Translations under genes and position numbers: made by a program | Assembly (NCBI GenBank): GCA_029204225.1 | Contig: CM055110.1 | Location: 40,378,923 to 40,442,922 of the forward strand | Length of the DNA stretch: 64,000 bases | Direction: 5' to 3' | From: Diphasiastrum complanatum | Taxonomy: Eukaryota > Streptophyta > Lycopodiopsida > Lycopodiales > Lycopodiaceae | Notes under the pieces: generated by a model | Databases searched by the model: none | The model's input: the letters and a program-made list of their open reading frames with translations, nothing else | Told to the model about the DNA's origin: nothing | Shown: positions 33,225-43,984 of the stretch, in pieces | How positions within the stretch are numbered: position 1 is the stretch's first letter | How the letters are laid out: every line of letters begins with the position of its first letter

Positions 33225-33835
33225 CTAATTTGTTCTTTCCGTCTGTCCATCCGTCTCAGGATGATCAGAAAAACCCAAGCTCAGTGTCGTCTCTACTTTA
33301 GCAAACACGGCCGACCAAAAGTAACCAGTGAACTTCGGATCACGATTGCTCACAATATCACTTGGTAATCCGTAAAGCCTAAATAGACGCTCTACAAATA
33401 CTTGAGCTAAATCAAAAGCCTTCGCAGTGGTCTTTACCGGAATAAACGTAGCTAATTTGGTAAGACAATCGACCACAACCCAAATTGCATCATGTTGTTT
33501 ATTCATCCGCGATAACCCAACCACGAAATCCATGGAAATACTATCTCACCTCTTATCAGGGATATCCAATGGATGCAACAAACCACCAACCTTATGGTGT
33601 TCAACTTTATTCAAATGGCGTTGGTCACACTTGACCACATAAGATTCTACAAAGGGCTTAAGCTTTGGCCAATAAAAATCCCTTCGTACCAAATCCAATG
33701 TATGATGTATGTCGGGATGTCTTGCGCATGGTGAGTCATGACATTCATAAAGAATTTTATTCTTAACAACATCCACATCAAGCACACAAACCTTTCCTTT
33801 CCTGAACAAAAGTCCCTTTCGGATAGAGAAGTCAT
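33225..33835 (-). pseudogene. Gypsy F integrase (H2C2 and core)
   Basis: On minus, 33809-33546 reads the H2C2 zinc-binding region (HDSPCARHPDIHHTL, RRDFYWPKL, CDQRHLNK; the expected C-x2-C is degenerate). 33533-33225 reads the core: MDFVVGLSRMNKQHDAIWVV with the first Asp, then VSNRDPKFTGYFW with the second, and HPETDGQTERTN with the Glu. A TAG follows RTN, after which MEQMLRAYISRRQSDWDKYLPL continues in the same frame up to the E junction. Confidence 0.85.
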
Positions 33836-33844
33836 CAGTACCCT

Positions 33845-34390
33845 TTATATCCTTCTCCCCAGACTGATCACCATGATCATCAGTCCCGCTTGACGTAACT
33901 GTTGGAACCCTATTCCAGATTGGTCCAAAATGTAGGTCTTTCTCATAAAAACCCTCAGGGAGCGATAAAAGTCTATACTGATCTCAGTGAAGGAAAGTTC
34001 GTTCACTTCACCAATTTGACTAAGTGCATCAGCCACTTGATTAGATGAGCCTTTAATATACCGCACTTCAAAGTCAAATTCTTGCATGAGTTCTGCCCAT
34101 CTGGACTTACGACCTCACAAATCATTCTTATTACAGAAATACTTTAAAGGTTGGTGATCCGTATTAACCATGAGTTTATTACCGTATAGGTAATGCCTCC
34201 ATGATTTCAATGCATGCATCATCGCAAAAAGCTCTTTTTCTTGAGTGGTGTACCTGACCTGAGCATCAGTTAGTTTCTTACTTTTAAAGGCAACGGGCTG
34301 AATCTCATGTAAGAGAACAGCTCCAATAGCCATATCACTTGCATCAGTGTTAATGATAAACGACAAATCTGGATCCGCTATTCTCAAAAC
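33845..34390 (-). pseudogene. Gypsy F RNase H
   Basis: Two pieces in one domain: IINTDASDMAIGAVL .. TQEKELFAMMHALKSWRHYLYG .. VNTDHQPLKYF (34387-34115) and VRYIKGSSNQVADALSQ (34087-33845). These are the typical Ty3/gypsy RNase H motifs, interrupted once near 34112. Confidence 0.85.
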
Positions 34391-34499
34391 TAGAGCTGAG
34401 GCAATTAGAAGCTTGAGTTTCTGAAAACTCTCATCTAATTTCTCATTCCATGATGAAAGGACTTGGCCTACCTTTGCGTCTTTTCACTCCTTACAACAT

Positions 34500-35240
34500 A
34501 TTGTTGAGAGGCGCAGCAATCTTCAAGTACTCCTCTGCAAATGTACGAAAAAACACAGTGAAATCTAAGAACGACTTAAGTTCACGCATAGTTTTAGGAA
34601 CTGGTCATTCCACTATCGTCTTCACCTTTTCTTCGTCAATTTTGATCTCAAAGGAGGTAATTTTATGACCAAGGTAAAGAAGTTCCTTCTTAAAGAATTC
34701 GCACTTTGATTCTTTTGCATAAAGCTCTCTTGTTTTAAGATACGTAAGACAGTACAGAGATGCTTATATGGACGAAATAAATCGTTCATCATTTGTTGGA
34801 AAGTAGCCAGAGCATTCGTCAAACCAAAGGGCAAAACAAGAAACTCGTAGTGGCCAAACCTGGTCCTAAAACCGATTTTAGATACATCTTCTGGATGTAT
34901 CCTAATCTGATGGTATCCCGTACGTAGATCAATTTTCGTGAAGTATTTAGCTCCATTCAATCGATCTATGAGATCGTCCATCCTGGGCAACGAGTATTTA
35001 TTTTTAACTGTTAGTTTGTTTAGACCCTTGTAATCTTCACATAGCCGGAAACTCCCATCTCTACTCTTAAGAAGGACGAGTGCTCCCCATGGAGATTTAC
35101 TTGGTCTTATGTGTCCCATCCCGAGATACTCTTCGATCTGCCTAGCCACTTCCTTCTCCTTTTGACTGAACCGATATGGTTGTTTGAAGATAGGACGACT
35201 ATCGGGCAAAAGATCTATCTTATGATCCACCGAACGAACA
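34500..35240 (-). pseudogene. Gypsy F reverse transcriptase, active-site box deleted
   Basis: The open stretch 35230-34622 has [75 protein letters not shown] and [21 protein letters not shown]. After LFRPY it jumps to [14 protein letters not shown]. The ~25 residues that normally carry the YLDD catalytic box are absent, and a frameshift follows. It therefore could not polymerise DNA. Confidence 0.85.
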
Positions 35241-36020
35241 AAAAAACTTCATTAAACTCTTGCTTTAAATCTTCCAAAAGCTGTTGTTCTTGATGCGAAT
35301 TTTTGGTGTTAAAACATGAAAACACATTCACATCCCCAACTCACAATGCATACGAGATTTCAAAAGCAAGTGAAAGAGTTCATACTCAGAATCATGAAGT
35401 TTTTCTATTAGCTCAACCGAGGAAATCATCGGCGATGGAAGTACATCAGTCTCTCCAGAAATAGTTTGATCAAACTTATCTTTAAACACCGTAGAATGAT
35501 TTTTAAAATCTATCTTGCCAAAAAACCATTCATAGCCCAAAATCACGTCAGTCCAGTCTAAATTCATGACATAGAAATCCAACGGCTTAACATAGTCTTG
35601 CATCCGAAGCTCTAAATTTGAGACTTTGACATCTCATATCTCAGTGTCCGACCCTGAGGCAAGACGGACCACGTAACGGTGATCACTGGCCATGGTGGGC
35701 ACTCGGATCTTCTGCACAAGTCGAACATTCAAAAAATTGTGAGTACTACATGAATCAAATAGCACATTCACGTCTTTCCCTAAAATATTGCCTCTCACCT
35801 GAAACAAGTCATTAGGCTTGAAAGAGAGTGCACTAAAGTTACAAGTACAGTCACAATTATTCAACAAATTGACTTCCAATTTACCTGCCGGTAAATCCAC
35901 AGTCATGAAACTTGATGACTTAGCTTTCCGTTCGAGGCACTATTTGGCACGGTGCCACGGTTTATTGCAGAGGAAACACAGATTTTGTTTAAGCGCCGCC
36001 AACCGTGCTTTGTCTTTGAC
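35241..36020 (-). pseudogene. Gypsy F protease and nucleocapsid knuckle
   Basis: 35906-35634 reads the retropepsin region with VLFDSCSTHNFLN, where the usual D-S-G is D-S-C, and continues in 35603-35328 (..VILGYEWF..). Just upstream, an offset frame reads the zinc knuckle CFLCNKPWHRAKQC (~35985-35935). A frameshift separates the two. Confidence 0.75.
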
Positions 36021-36476
36021 CACCAATTTTTTCTTATTCTTTTTCTTCTTTGACTATTGGTACGCTTATGCTTCCAGCTCGTCAAAAAACTACTTTTTAC
36101 GCTTGTTAGATTTTTCTTGTTTGGGTTTCGGGGTCGTTTGGTCATGCACGCTTTTCCGTGATGCAACAACTGAACTATCCTAGTCTTTCGCCACATGGAT
36201 AGCATCCTCCAGTGAGTTAAGGATATTTCATTTGCATTCATTTTGATAGTCGTGGCTGGCAGGAGTTAATAGCTTGCAATTGATTAAATAGATTTTGCAT
36301 TTGTTTATCTCGTTGCTCTAAAACTGCCTTGCCTAATATTTGCAACAATTTTTGAGTCTAGGGTGTCATGACTATCGGGTGATGCAGGCTGAATCTTCAT
36401 ATTTCCCCCATCACTTCCAGGTGATGTCGAGTGAATCTCGGTACCACCTCCCTCCAAAATTTCATCAGTATCCATT
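36021..36476 (-). pseudogene. Gypsy F gag remnant
   Basis: Lys-rich linker sequence before the knuckle, a stretch containing LEDAIHVAK, and at the top MDTDEILEGGGTEIHSTSP with a QMQNLFNQLQAIN heptad-like stretch (36476-36280). The large capsid part expected between them is missing. Confidence 0.5.
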
Positions 36477-37000
36477 TGTTTGCCAACTGAAAATTTAAAA
36501 AAAATTGTTCAGTTAACACAAAATTGTTTAGTTGTTAAACCAAGCAATGTCTACAAAAAACCAATCTACAAACCATACGTGCTTTCATTTACAAATTATA
36601 CCAATGAATCGGCAAATGGGTGCTAAGCAATAAAAAATCGGAATTAACTGTCAATGCAACGTAAATCACTTAACAATTGTTAGCTTATATAACAACTGCA
36701 AAATTGAACCATCAGTTCTAAAAAACTAAAAAATCCATGTCGAGAAAGAACTCCCAATGTTAAACCTGTCCTACCCCATATTGCCCCACCACTTACTCAC
36801 CTACTTCCATGCATTAAACTCAAGTTTCAAAAAAATAACTAAAGAAACCTTGCCACCTACACATCCCCCCCCCCCCCCCCTCCCCTCTCCCCCTCTCCCT
36901 CTCTTTCCCTTACTCCTTGGGTTGCCCACACTCGGACCACCCGGCTCCTCACGCGCCCTACACTCGGGCATCCAACCATGAGCAACCAGCCTGTACAGGC

Positions 37001-37002
<2 letters not shown>
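36477..37002. other. AT-rich spacer then C-rich tract
   Basis: No gene seen. Contains a run of C at about 36865-36880 followed by CT-rich sequence to ~36915. Confidence 0.6.

Positions 37003-37091
<89 letters not shown>
37003..37091 (+). repeat. (GA)n microsatellite
   Basis: About 89 bases of uninterrupted GA dinucleotide. The long Ser-Leu and Arg-Glu frames across it are artefacts of the repeat. Confidence 0.98.
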
Positions 37092-37098
<7 letters not shown>

Positions 37099-38339
37099 AG
37101 CGCTGTTAGGTGGGCCGGTCGGCGACACGTGACCACCTAGGATGGTGATGCATGGCACCCAAACATGTCGATAACACGAGACCTACGTCATGCCCCTTGC
37201 GAGGCCGTCACTGGAGGGCGTACCGTTATGGTACATAACAATAACCGAGCCTGATTTCGAGATGAAAGGGTCTCCACGCCATCCAAAGAACCAGGGCCCA
37301 AAAGGCGGCCAAAAACATCCATAATAGAGTTGTCAAAAGAAGAGAGAAGATGCAAAAAGTCTTGAGTATGGGGGAAAGTCCGCAGCATGTAAGAAAGACG
37401 CTAGACAAAGCAAGACGTCAATATGAAAACGCGACCTGAGTGTCGCCCAACCAGGGAAGCAGAGCTGAATGAGTAACAACCTCCTGGAGAGCCTCACCAA
37501 GAAAAGTAGAGTCCAAGAAAGCAAAACCAAAACGAACACCCAGAATGCGAATGCCATCCGAAGGTGTAGAAGTTGTCAGATGAGTCTGGAGAAAATTAGG
37601 AAATCACAACAGCAGATCTAAATCTTTGGCACCATCGACTTGGACATCTGATTTATGCATCCATTAAGGAGAAGGCAATATGGTAGAAGGGCTGAGAACT
37701 CGTATAAGAGAAGTAAATGGAACAATGTGTAAAGATTGCACCTATAGAAAGCAACACCATTTATCTTTCAAGACTAGAGAAATCAAACCGTAAGCAAATA
37801 GGCCAGGGGAGTTCTTTCACTTTGTGGGCCTTGTAAGTTCAATTGGAAGAGCTAGGTATTTTGTTTTATTTAAAAATGGCTATAGTGGATAAAGGTTTGT
37901 TTTTCTCATTAAATTTGTCCAAAGTTTTTCTTACTTCAAATGATTACATAAGCTGGTCGAGAGTGAGACAGACAACAAAATCAGAAGCCTAAGAATAGAT
38001 CGTGGGGGGAAATACATTAGTGGACGAATTTCATCAATGTTTTGAGTAGCCATGAGTCATACATGAAACGATTACACCATACACACCAGAAAAAATTGTT
38101 GTGGCCAAAAGGGATAATAGGACCATTGAAACCAGAATTTTGGAGAGAAGTCTCAAACAACGTAGTACATATCTTGAACATAACAGCCACACGGACATTT
38201 GGACAAAAGACTCCCTTTGATCCTTGGGGTGGGAATAAGCCATGAGGTGTTTGGTTGCAAAATTTGCCACCAAGGCAGAAAGTCATTTATGCAAATGGGT
38301 ACTTAAAGAGAAGACACAACTTTATGGCTTGAGAGAAAG
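37092..38339. other. No gene seen
   Basis: Unassigned sequence. Short open frames on both strands show no family resemblance that I can see. Confidence 0.5.
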
Positions 38340-39400
38340 ATATAGAGCCAGATACAAAAGGCTAGAGTAGACTATAGAGGGACTTTTGCACCTATGGTCA
38401 CATATGATTTCATCAGAGCTATTTTGTCCATTTTAGCAGAGCACAATCTTGATATGATATAATATGATGTTAAAACACCATTCCTCAATGGAGATTTGAA
38501 GGTAGAGATCATTATGGAGCAACCAGAGGGACACATGCAGAAGGGACAAGAAGGTGAAGTTGGCTGATCGCTAATAATTCTTTATGGACTCAAGCAAGCA
38601 TCATGAGCTTTGAACACAAAGTTTAATGCATTCCCTTGAGACCCAACTATGCAGATCCTTGTGTAGATTTGATGGTAGACATATATGTTGATGGGATCAA
38701 TCATCACATGTGCCTATAGTCGCCAATTTATTGTTCAATTCAATACAGATTGATTATAAAATGGGAGAAGTAGATACTAGACTGCTATGTTGGTCTACAG
38801 ATCACTAGAAACCAACCTATGAAAACAATTGTTGTGGACCAGATAAGGTACATTTCCCGAATTTTGGATAAATTTATTCATGAAAATGCCAACTTTACTT
38901 ATACGCCAGCAGATATTAACTAGGTTGGCCATGTCTTCAGATAAAGCCGACAATCATGAGATAATACATCAAATTCCATACCAAGAGGCAGTTGGGAGCT
39001 TCATGTTTTCCATAACTGGATCACATCCGGACATAGCATATGCAATAAGCAATGTATTGTTAATTCCACTACCAAATCGAAGCATATAGCTGCAAATTTT
39101 GCAACCAAAGAAGCAATTCGGCTGAGGTGTTTATTGAGCGATTCGAGATAAGAACAGGAAAAGCGAAAAGCCTATATTTTTTTACAGTGATATTCAAAGT
39201 TGCATTTGACTTGTCCACAATCTCTAATGTCACAAGTGCACAGAGCACATTGATGTGCAATATCACTTTGTCAGAGAAAAAAAAAAACAAAGCAATAGAT
39301 GTATATCAGTGCACAAATGATCATATAGCTTATGTGTGTACTAGGCACTCACACCTAAAAAATTCCAACGATTCAGAAGTATGATAAAAATTCATCGGAT
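38340..39400 (+). pseudogene. Old Ty1/copia relic G (RT and RNase H)
   Basis: Plus-strand RT with many stops and frameshifts. Recognisable pieces are FAPMVTYDFIRAILSILAEHNLD, FLNGDLKVEIIMEQPEGH and ILYGLKQAS, a degenerate YVDD region, YQEAVGSFMFSITGSHPDIAYAIS, and RNase H text (HIAANFATKEAIRLRCLLSD, HIDVQYHFVRE, HIAYVCTRHSH). No LTR is recognisable. It is clearly the most decayed copia copy in the window. Confidence 0.75.
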
Positions 39401-41058
39401 TCATGATAAGAAACACATGTTTAGGATCAGGGAGTTACACGTCACCAACTTAAAAAATGCAGATTTGTTTGGTTATAGTTTCAACAAAACACTGAGCACA
39501 ACAATTTTCAAGTGAAGCTAATCTTGTCCGGTAGTTTTGTAAGTTAGGTTGACAAAGGCAGGTTAGTGCATAGTGTTGCATAGAACCATATTGAAAGACT
39601 AAAGTGTTGTAGAGCCTAAGGTCTTTTCTCCTGTTTGCGCATGCTGGTAATTTTTGCAGAATTCAAGGTTAGGATATTGACTTAATCGTTCTATCCATAT
39701 TTATCTCATTGCTACGTGTGTTTTATAAAAGTTTGTGATTCACAACAAAGTTAGAGATAAATATGCCTGACTTCAATGCTAACCACCAACTAGAGCCTAA
39801 CCTCACTATGGAGACTTCCCTAAAACTGAGGCTAGAGACTGATTAACCACATTCAGTCAAGGACGTAAAACTCATTGCGCAACAAGTTGAGGACTGAGGA
39901 ATTCTCAGGGGTGAAAAATCCTTCTATATTGGTGAGAGAACATTTTGGCAAGTAAGCGCTTATTATCAAAGGAAACTGTTGCCATCATGAAGAATTTGCT
40001 TGCTACCAATTGTGAGAGAACCTCTTACTAAGGCATTTAGTAAACAATGTGAAAGTAGCTCAAGTCAACACTAGCAAGATTCATTTTAAAAAAGGAAGCA
40101 TGCAGATTGATTAGCAAGAGTTTTGCGCAATGGAGGTGCAAGGGCCCTATGAGAGATCTTTTGTTGTTGTCACTCACTGCCTCATGGCCTGCCTCAACTT
40201 TAAAGTCCAGGATCCTTGACCTGCCTCTAGGCTTGTTTGTTGATTGGTGCTCGCTTTAAGGAATGCCTTAGTGTCCAGCAGTATGGTAGGTTTTGCCTAG
40301 GTCTTCATATATGAGTTCAAACTTGCAAGGTAGGGAGGCAAAGAGGCTTCTCCATGGGAAACTAGGGAAGCTTTTTATGGGTTCTCGAGCAGTTATTTGT
40401 TGTGGAGAAGCATTTTCTTCTAAGTCATTGATATTCCAACTCAAGAGTCAAGTGCAACCTTTTTGCCCCCTTACCTGAACTTTTGCTTTCCTTTAGTGAT
40501 ACTTAAAGAAACACAGCCATTTGGAGATCATGTATTAACGAATCAACAGAAAAAAACGCAACGAAGTGGCAGTTATACATCCAAGAAATGTATAAGAACA
40601 AAAGTTTCCTTCCAGTGCCGCCTTAAAATTGCACATAGCATTGCTTCGGATAATAAACTTAAACTTTTGATCATCTTTCCAGTTTCGCTACTGTTTTGAA
40701 CAGTTTTGGCGTATTCTAGCACTGCCTCAAAAATACTTTATATGAGTCCTCTCTGTCGTTTTCTCTTTGATTATTACGAGAGCTAGAAAACCGAAATGCC
40801 ACCAAAGAGCTAAATGTAACCAAATCAGTTGCAGCAAAGACAATTTGTACAACATGAAATGATATTATGTATCAGAAGATAGTGACTCCATACAAAAGAG
40901 GTCAGATCTGCAGTGGTTTGAGTTGCCTCTTCTGTTTCACGAAACTGGCTTTGCCCTTGTCTGCCCTACTGCCAATGATTCCCACACACACCCAGACGCA
41001 TTAACACATGTTATGATGAAACAAAAGAAAAGGCAGAGGTTGAGACCAATGTAGAAGA
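39401..41058. other. No gene seen
   Basis: Unassigned sequence without a convincing frame or a repeat I can name. Confidence 0.5.
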
Positions 41059-41212
41059 CCAAAAGAAACAATTTACCCATTCTTGAACGATAAAATACAA
41101 AACAAAAGGCTAATGCCACAGCAACTCACCAATGTTTGAAGACAAAAACAAACAATTGACCCATTCTTGAACAAAAAATACAAAACAAAAGGCTATGCAA
41201 CAGCAACTCACC
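41059..41212 (+). repeat. Tandem duplication, ~82-bp period
   Basis: Two imperfect copies containing ACCCATTCTTGAAC, then ATACAAAACAAAAGGCTA, then CAGCAACTCACC. Confidence 0.75.
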
Positions 41213-41501
41213 TTTATGCTGAGTCCCAAGGTTGCAGGCCGTGTTCCGGATCGCGTGCCGGAAATTTCCATCAGGGTTTTCCGGAACGTTTTTTTTTTGG
41301 TTCTTTTTTGAAAAATTTTTAATACCAATATGGGTATCAAATGGAAGGTTTTTTCAAGGGCAGTTCATTTATCAAGTTTGCCATCAATTTCAGGACCAGT
41401 GTCGTCCGTTAACTTATTTTTCACTATTATATCATTTTCTACAGTTACCAGTATTGTGTGAAATGAAATCATGTGCATAGCAAAACATTGAAAGCATATT
41501 G

Positions 41502-41503
<2 letters not shown>

Positions 41504-41589
<86 letters not shown>
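41504..41589 (+). repeat. (TC)n microsatellite
   Basis: About 86 bases of uninterrupted TC dinucleotide. Confidence 0.98.
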
Positions 41590-41591
<2 letters not shown>

Positions 41592-41864
41592 AAGTAGACC
41601 ATGCTGGAAAAAAACCATACCGAATTACCTACTGAAATAGACCATGCTGGAAAAAAATCATATCGAAACACAAACTGATAGGACACAATGTAAAAACGTG
41701 AAAATATATAATGTCGGGCTGAAGGCCAAAAAACAAATATAGTGACGTCCGATAAATAATGTCTCATAACACTAACAACTAACAATCGTCCTCTAACTCA
41801 AAGTCTAAGTCATCAGTGTCCGTGGAACTGCCAAACAAGGAATCTGTAGATGACGCTGAGGGTA

Positions 41865-43600
41865 TCATGTGTCGTGGTGAGTGCGTCCGCCTTTGCCTCT
41901 TCCCTGTCCCCTACCTCTCCCTCTCCCTCTCTCTCTCCCTCCTGCCCCCTCCTGGCTGGCTCCAACTGCTCCTCCTCTGCTACTCCCTCCAGGTCGCCCT
42001 CTCAACTGTGATCTCGTACTTTGGGAAGGCCCTATAAACTCAGAACCAACCTGGCCCTCATCTGCCTGTGAAACTCCAGTCCTCTCTACAAACAAGGCCC
42101 CCAGATCCCCCCCCCCTGGAACGTCTAGGTGCAGGAACGGCTGGCTCCTCATGTGTCTCGACATCGGGGTCTTCGAATAAGTGTTTGCATGTCTCCCCCC
42201 CCCCTCATGCTCACCCTCATCCTCTGCCTCTGTATCACCCCTCATCCATCCACACCTCCTCCTCGTACCCATGCCCAAATCCCTCTCCGTGCCCCAAAAT
42301 CTCATCATCTCCATCCTCTCCCATCTCCTGACGTCAAGCTGCTCTCTTGTTCGCACGTGTCCAGAAGTCCTCTGTAAAGACTATGGCCTGGAAGAACATT
42401 GCCTCTGTCGTGCAGTTCTTGAACTCATCAAATGCCTCACTGGATACCATCCTCCACAAATGATCTCGCACAATGCACAATCGCTCGAGAACCAGGAAAA
42501 AGAAGGCAAAGCGAGTGGGTGCTGGCTTCTTCAGGTCCAGCCGAGAGAATGTACGGAAAAATGTCAGAACGCGTCTCTTTCTGGTGACGAACTTCACTAT
42601 GCGCATGGCCTTAGAGGTGAGCTGCAAGACAAATATTAAACAAAAAACTGTTAGAAGATAAAAGAGGTTAGGGGCCTAGAATAATTAACAGGTGCAAAAT
42701 GCTTTACAAGGTGACAAAAATTGTACCTCACGAATCCATGGAAGTGCAACCATGTCCTGAATGAGAAGGTCGATGCAATGTGCAGCGCACGGGGTCCACA
42801 CAATACTCGGGTGCTCCCTCATCACCATCTCTCCCATCGATCTGCAGTTCGAGTCGTTGTCTGTAACGACTTGAACCACATGCTCTGCCCCAATCTCCTG
42901 CACTACAGAGATCATTGCCTCATAGATGAACTCGGCCGTGATGGCTCCACCAGCTCGAGTAGCATCCACGCCTCGTAGGAAGACTGTGCCAAGTGGGCAA
43001 GACACTAGGATATTGACGACAGATCGGCGACGAGTGTCAGTCCATCCATCGCTCAATATCGAGCATCCATGGCTGCAAAAATACAACATTTCTTAGACAT
43101 GTGCACTTGCAAACATTATGGTAATTTCTAGATTGAAACAAATGAAGTGGTAAAGAGTAGCAAAAAATTCTTACGTCTGCCACGCTGTGCGAATGGAGCT
43201 TAGCTCCCATTTGATGGTCTCCTCCTCCTGTCGTAGCATGGTCGTGCGCAATGTCTCTCCTCGGAGGCCTCCATGATAAATCAGCTGATGCTATCTGAAG
43301 GCAAGTGTCTCTAAATATCCAAGTGTCTGCAACAGCAAAAGGAATGCCACACTCATAGAACAGCTGGCCAATCCGCCGGGTACACAGGGCATGATGATGT
43401 CTCTGCCACGCACCTCGGTCCAATGTATGTTGCCTAGCCCTAACCGCTCTCTGCTGCATAAAGGACTCTCCTGGTCTAGAACGCCCACCAGAAACAATAG
43501 ATGGGCGTGTTGAAGGTGTGTCTGACTGTGGAGCATCGCTGCGGCCCTCTGTGGCATGATCTGACTCTGTAAATCAGAACCTATGATGCTCATTAACTAA
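41865..43600 (-). pseudogene. Decayed hAT-family transposase with two introns
   Basis: Minus-strand hAT/DUF659-type protein. Frame 43459-43175 has GIPFAVADTWIFRDTCLQIASAD. After an intron (donor GAC|GTAAGA ~43174, acceptor TTTTTGCAG ~43083) it reads CSILSDGWTDTRRRSVVN, VQVVTDNDSNCRSMGEMV and IVWTPCAAHCIDLLIQDM. A second intron (donor GAG|GTACAA ~42727, acceptor CTTGCAG ~42620) leads to VKFVTRKRRVLTFFRTF and APTRFAFFFLVLERL. The C-terminal hAT dimerisation region expected next is absent. Instead an acidic stretch and an Arg-Gly-rich low-complexity stretch (RGRGRGQGRGKG) follow. No terminal inverted repeats could be confirmed by eye, and the N-terminal BED finger is not seen. It is probably inactive. 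Confidence 0.75.
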
Positions 43601-43691
43601 CTTTTTCAAATTTGAAAATGAGATTGTGTCCCTCCTTTTAACTAGCGAGAGAATAAACATAGAATCTCAGGTACGCCATGGATGAAGAATA

Positions 43692-43984
43692 GTGTCTATT
43701 TTTTTTTTGGTTTGTCAGCTGATGTTTGCGGAGATGTCTCAGTTTCATCTACACATTGTTCTCCCTGCCGAAAATGCTCCGATAGCTAAAAGAGGAGTAG
43801 TGAAAGAATCAACCAAAGAAAGAATTACCATTTGTGGATTGATGGAAGTTTGTATCCATTGGATCCGAGCTCGATGCAAGCTCCACAATTCCAATCCATC
43901 ACACAATTAATAAAGTTTCTGTGTGACGGAGAAAACGGTTTACTGGGGTATTGGGAAAGATTGACAACTTATGGTGTTGCAAAC
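43692..43984 (+). other. Short unrecognised frames upstream of copia H
   Basis: Overlapping plus-strand frames (MSQFHLHIVLPAENAP.., and MQAPQFQSITQLIKFLCDG..) lie between the hAT relic and copia H. They do not match copia integrase. They may belong to a separate broken gene or be chance. Confidence 0.3.

Larger units (their letters stand above)
33155..36476 (-). mobile_element. Ty3/gypsy relic F
   Basis: Minus-strand Ty3/gypsy coding relic. Domain order is gag end, nucleocapsid knuckle, protease, RT, RNase H, zinc-binding H2C2 and integrase. That is the gypsy order (integrase last), unlike the copia elements around it. No LTR is visible on either side. It is fused at ~33150-33160 to copia element E. 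Confidence 0.88.

Noticed and set aside
33155-36476. Integrated pararetrovirus instead of a retrotransposon
   Set aside because: A gypsy-type integrase with H2C2 and catalytic motifs follows RNase H, which plant pararetroviruses lack.
36801-37158. Long Ser-Leu and Arg-Glu reading frames
   Set aside because: They are translations of the (GA)n microsatellite.
41432-41785. Arg-Glu-rich frame on minus
   Set aside because: Artefact of the (TC)n tract at 41504-41589.
41881-42639. Plus-strand Pro-rich frames
   Set aside because: They are antisense to the hAT transposase relic and to its low-complexity C-terminus.
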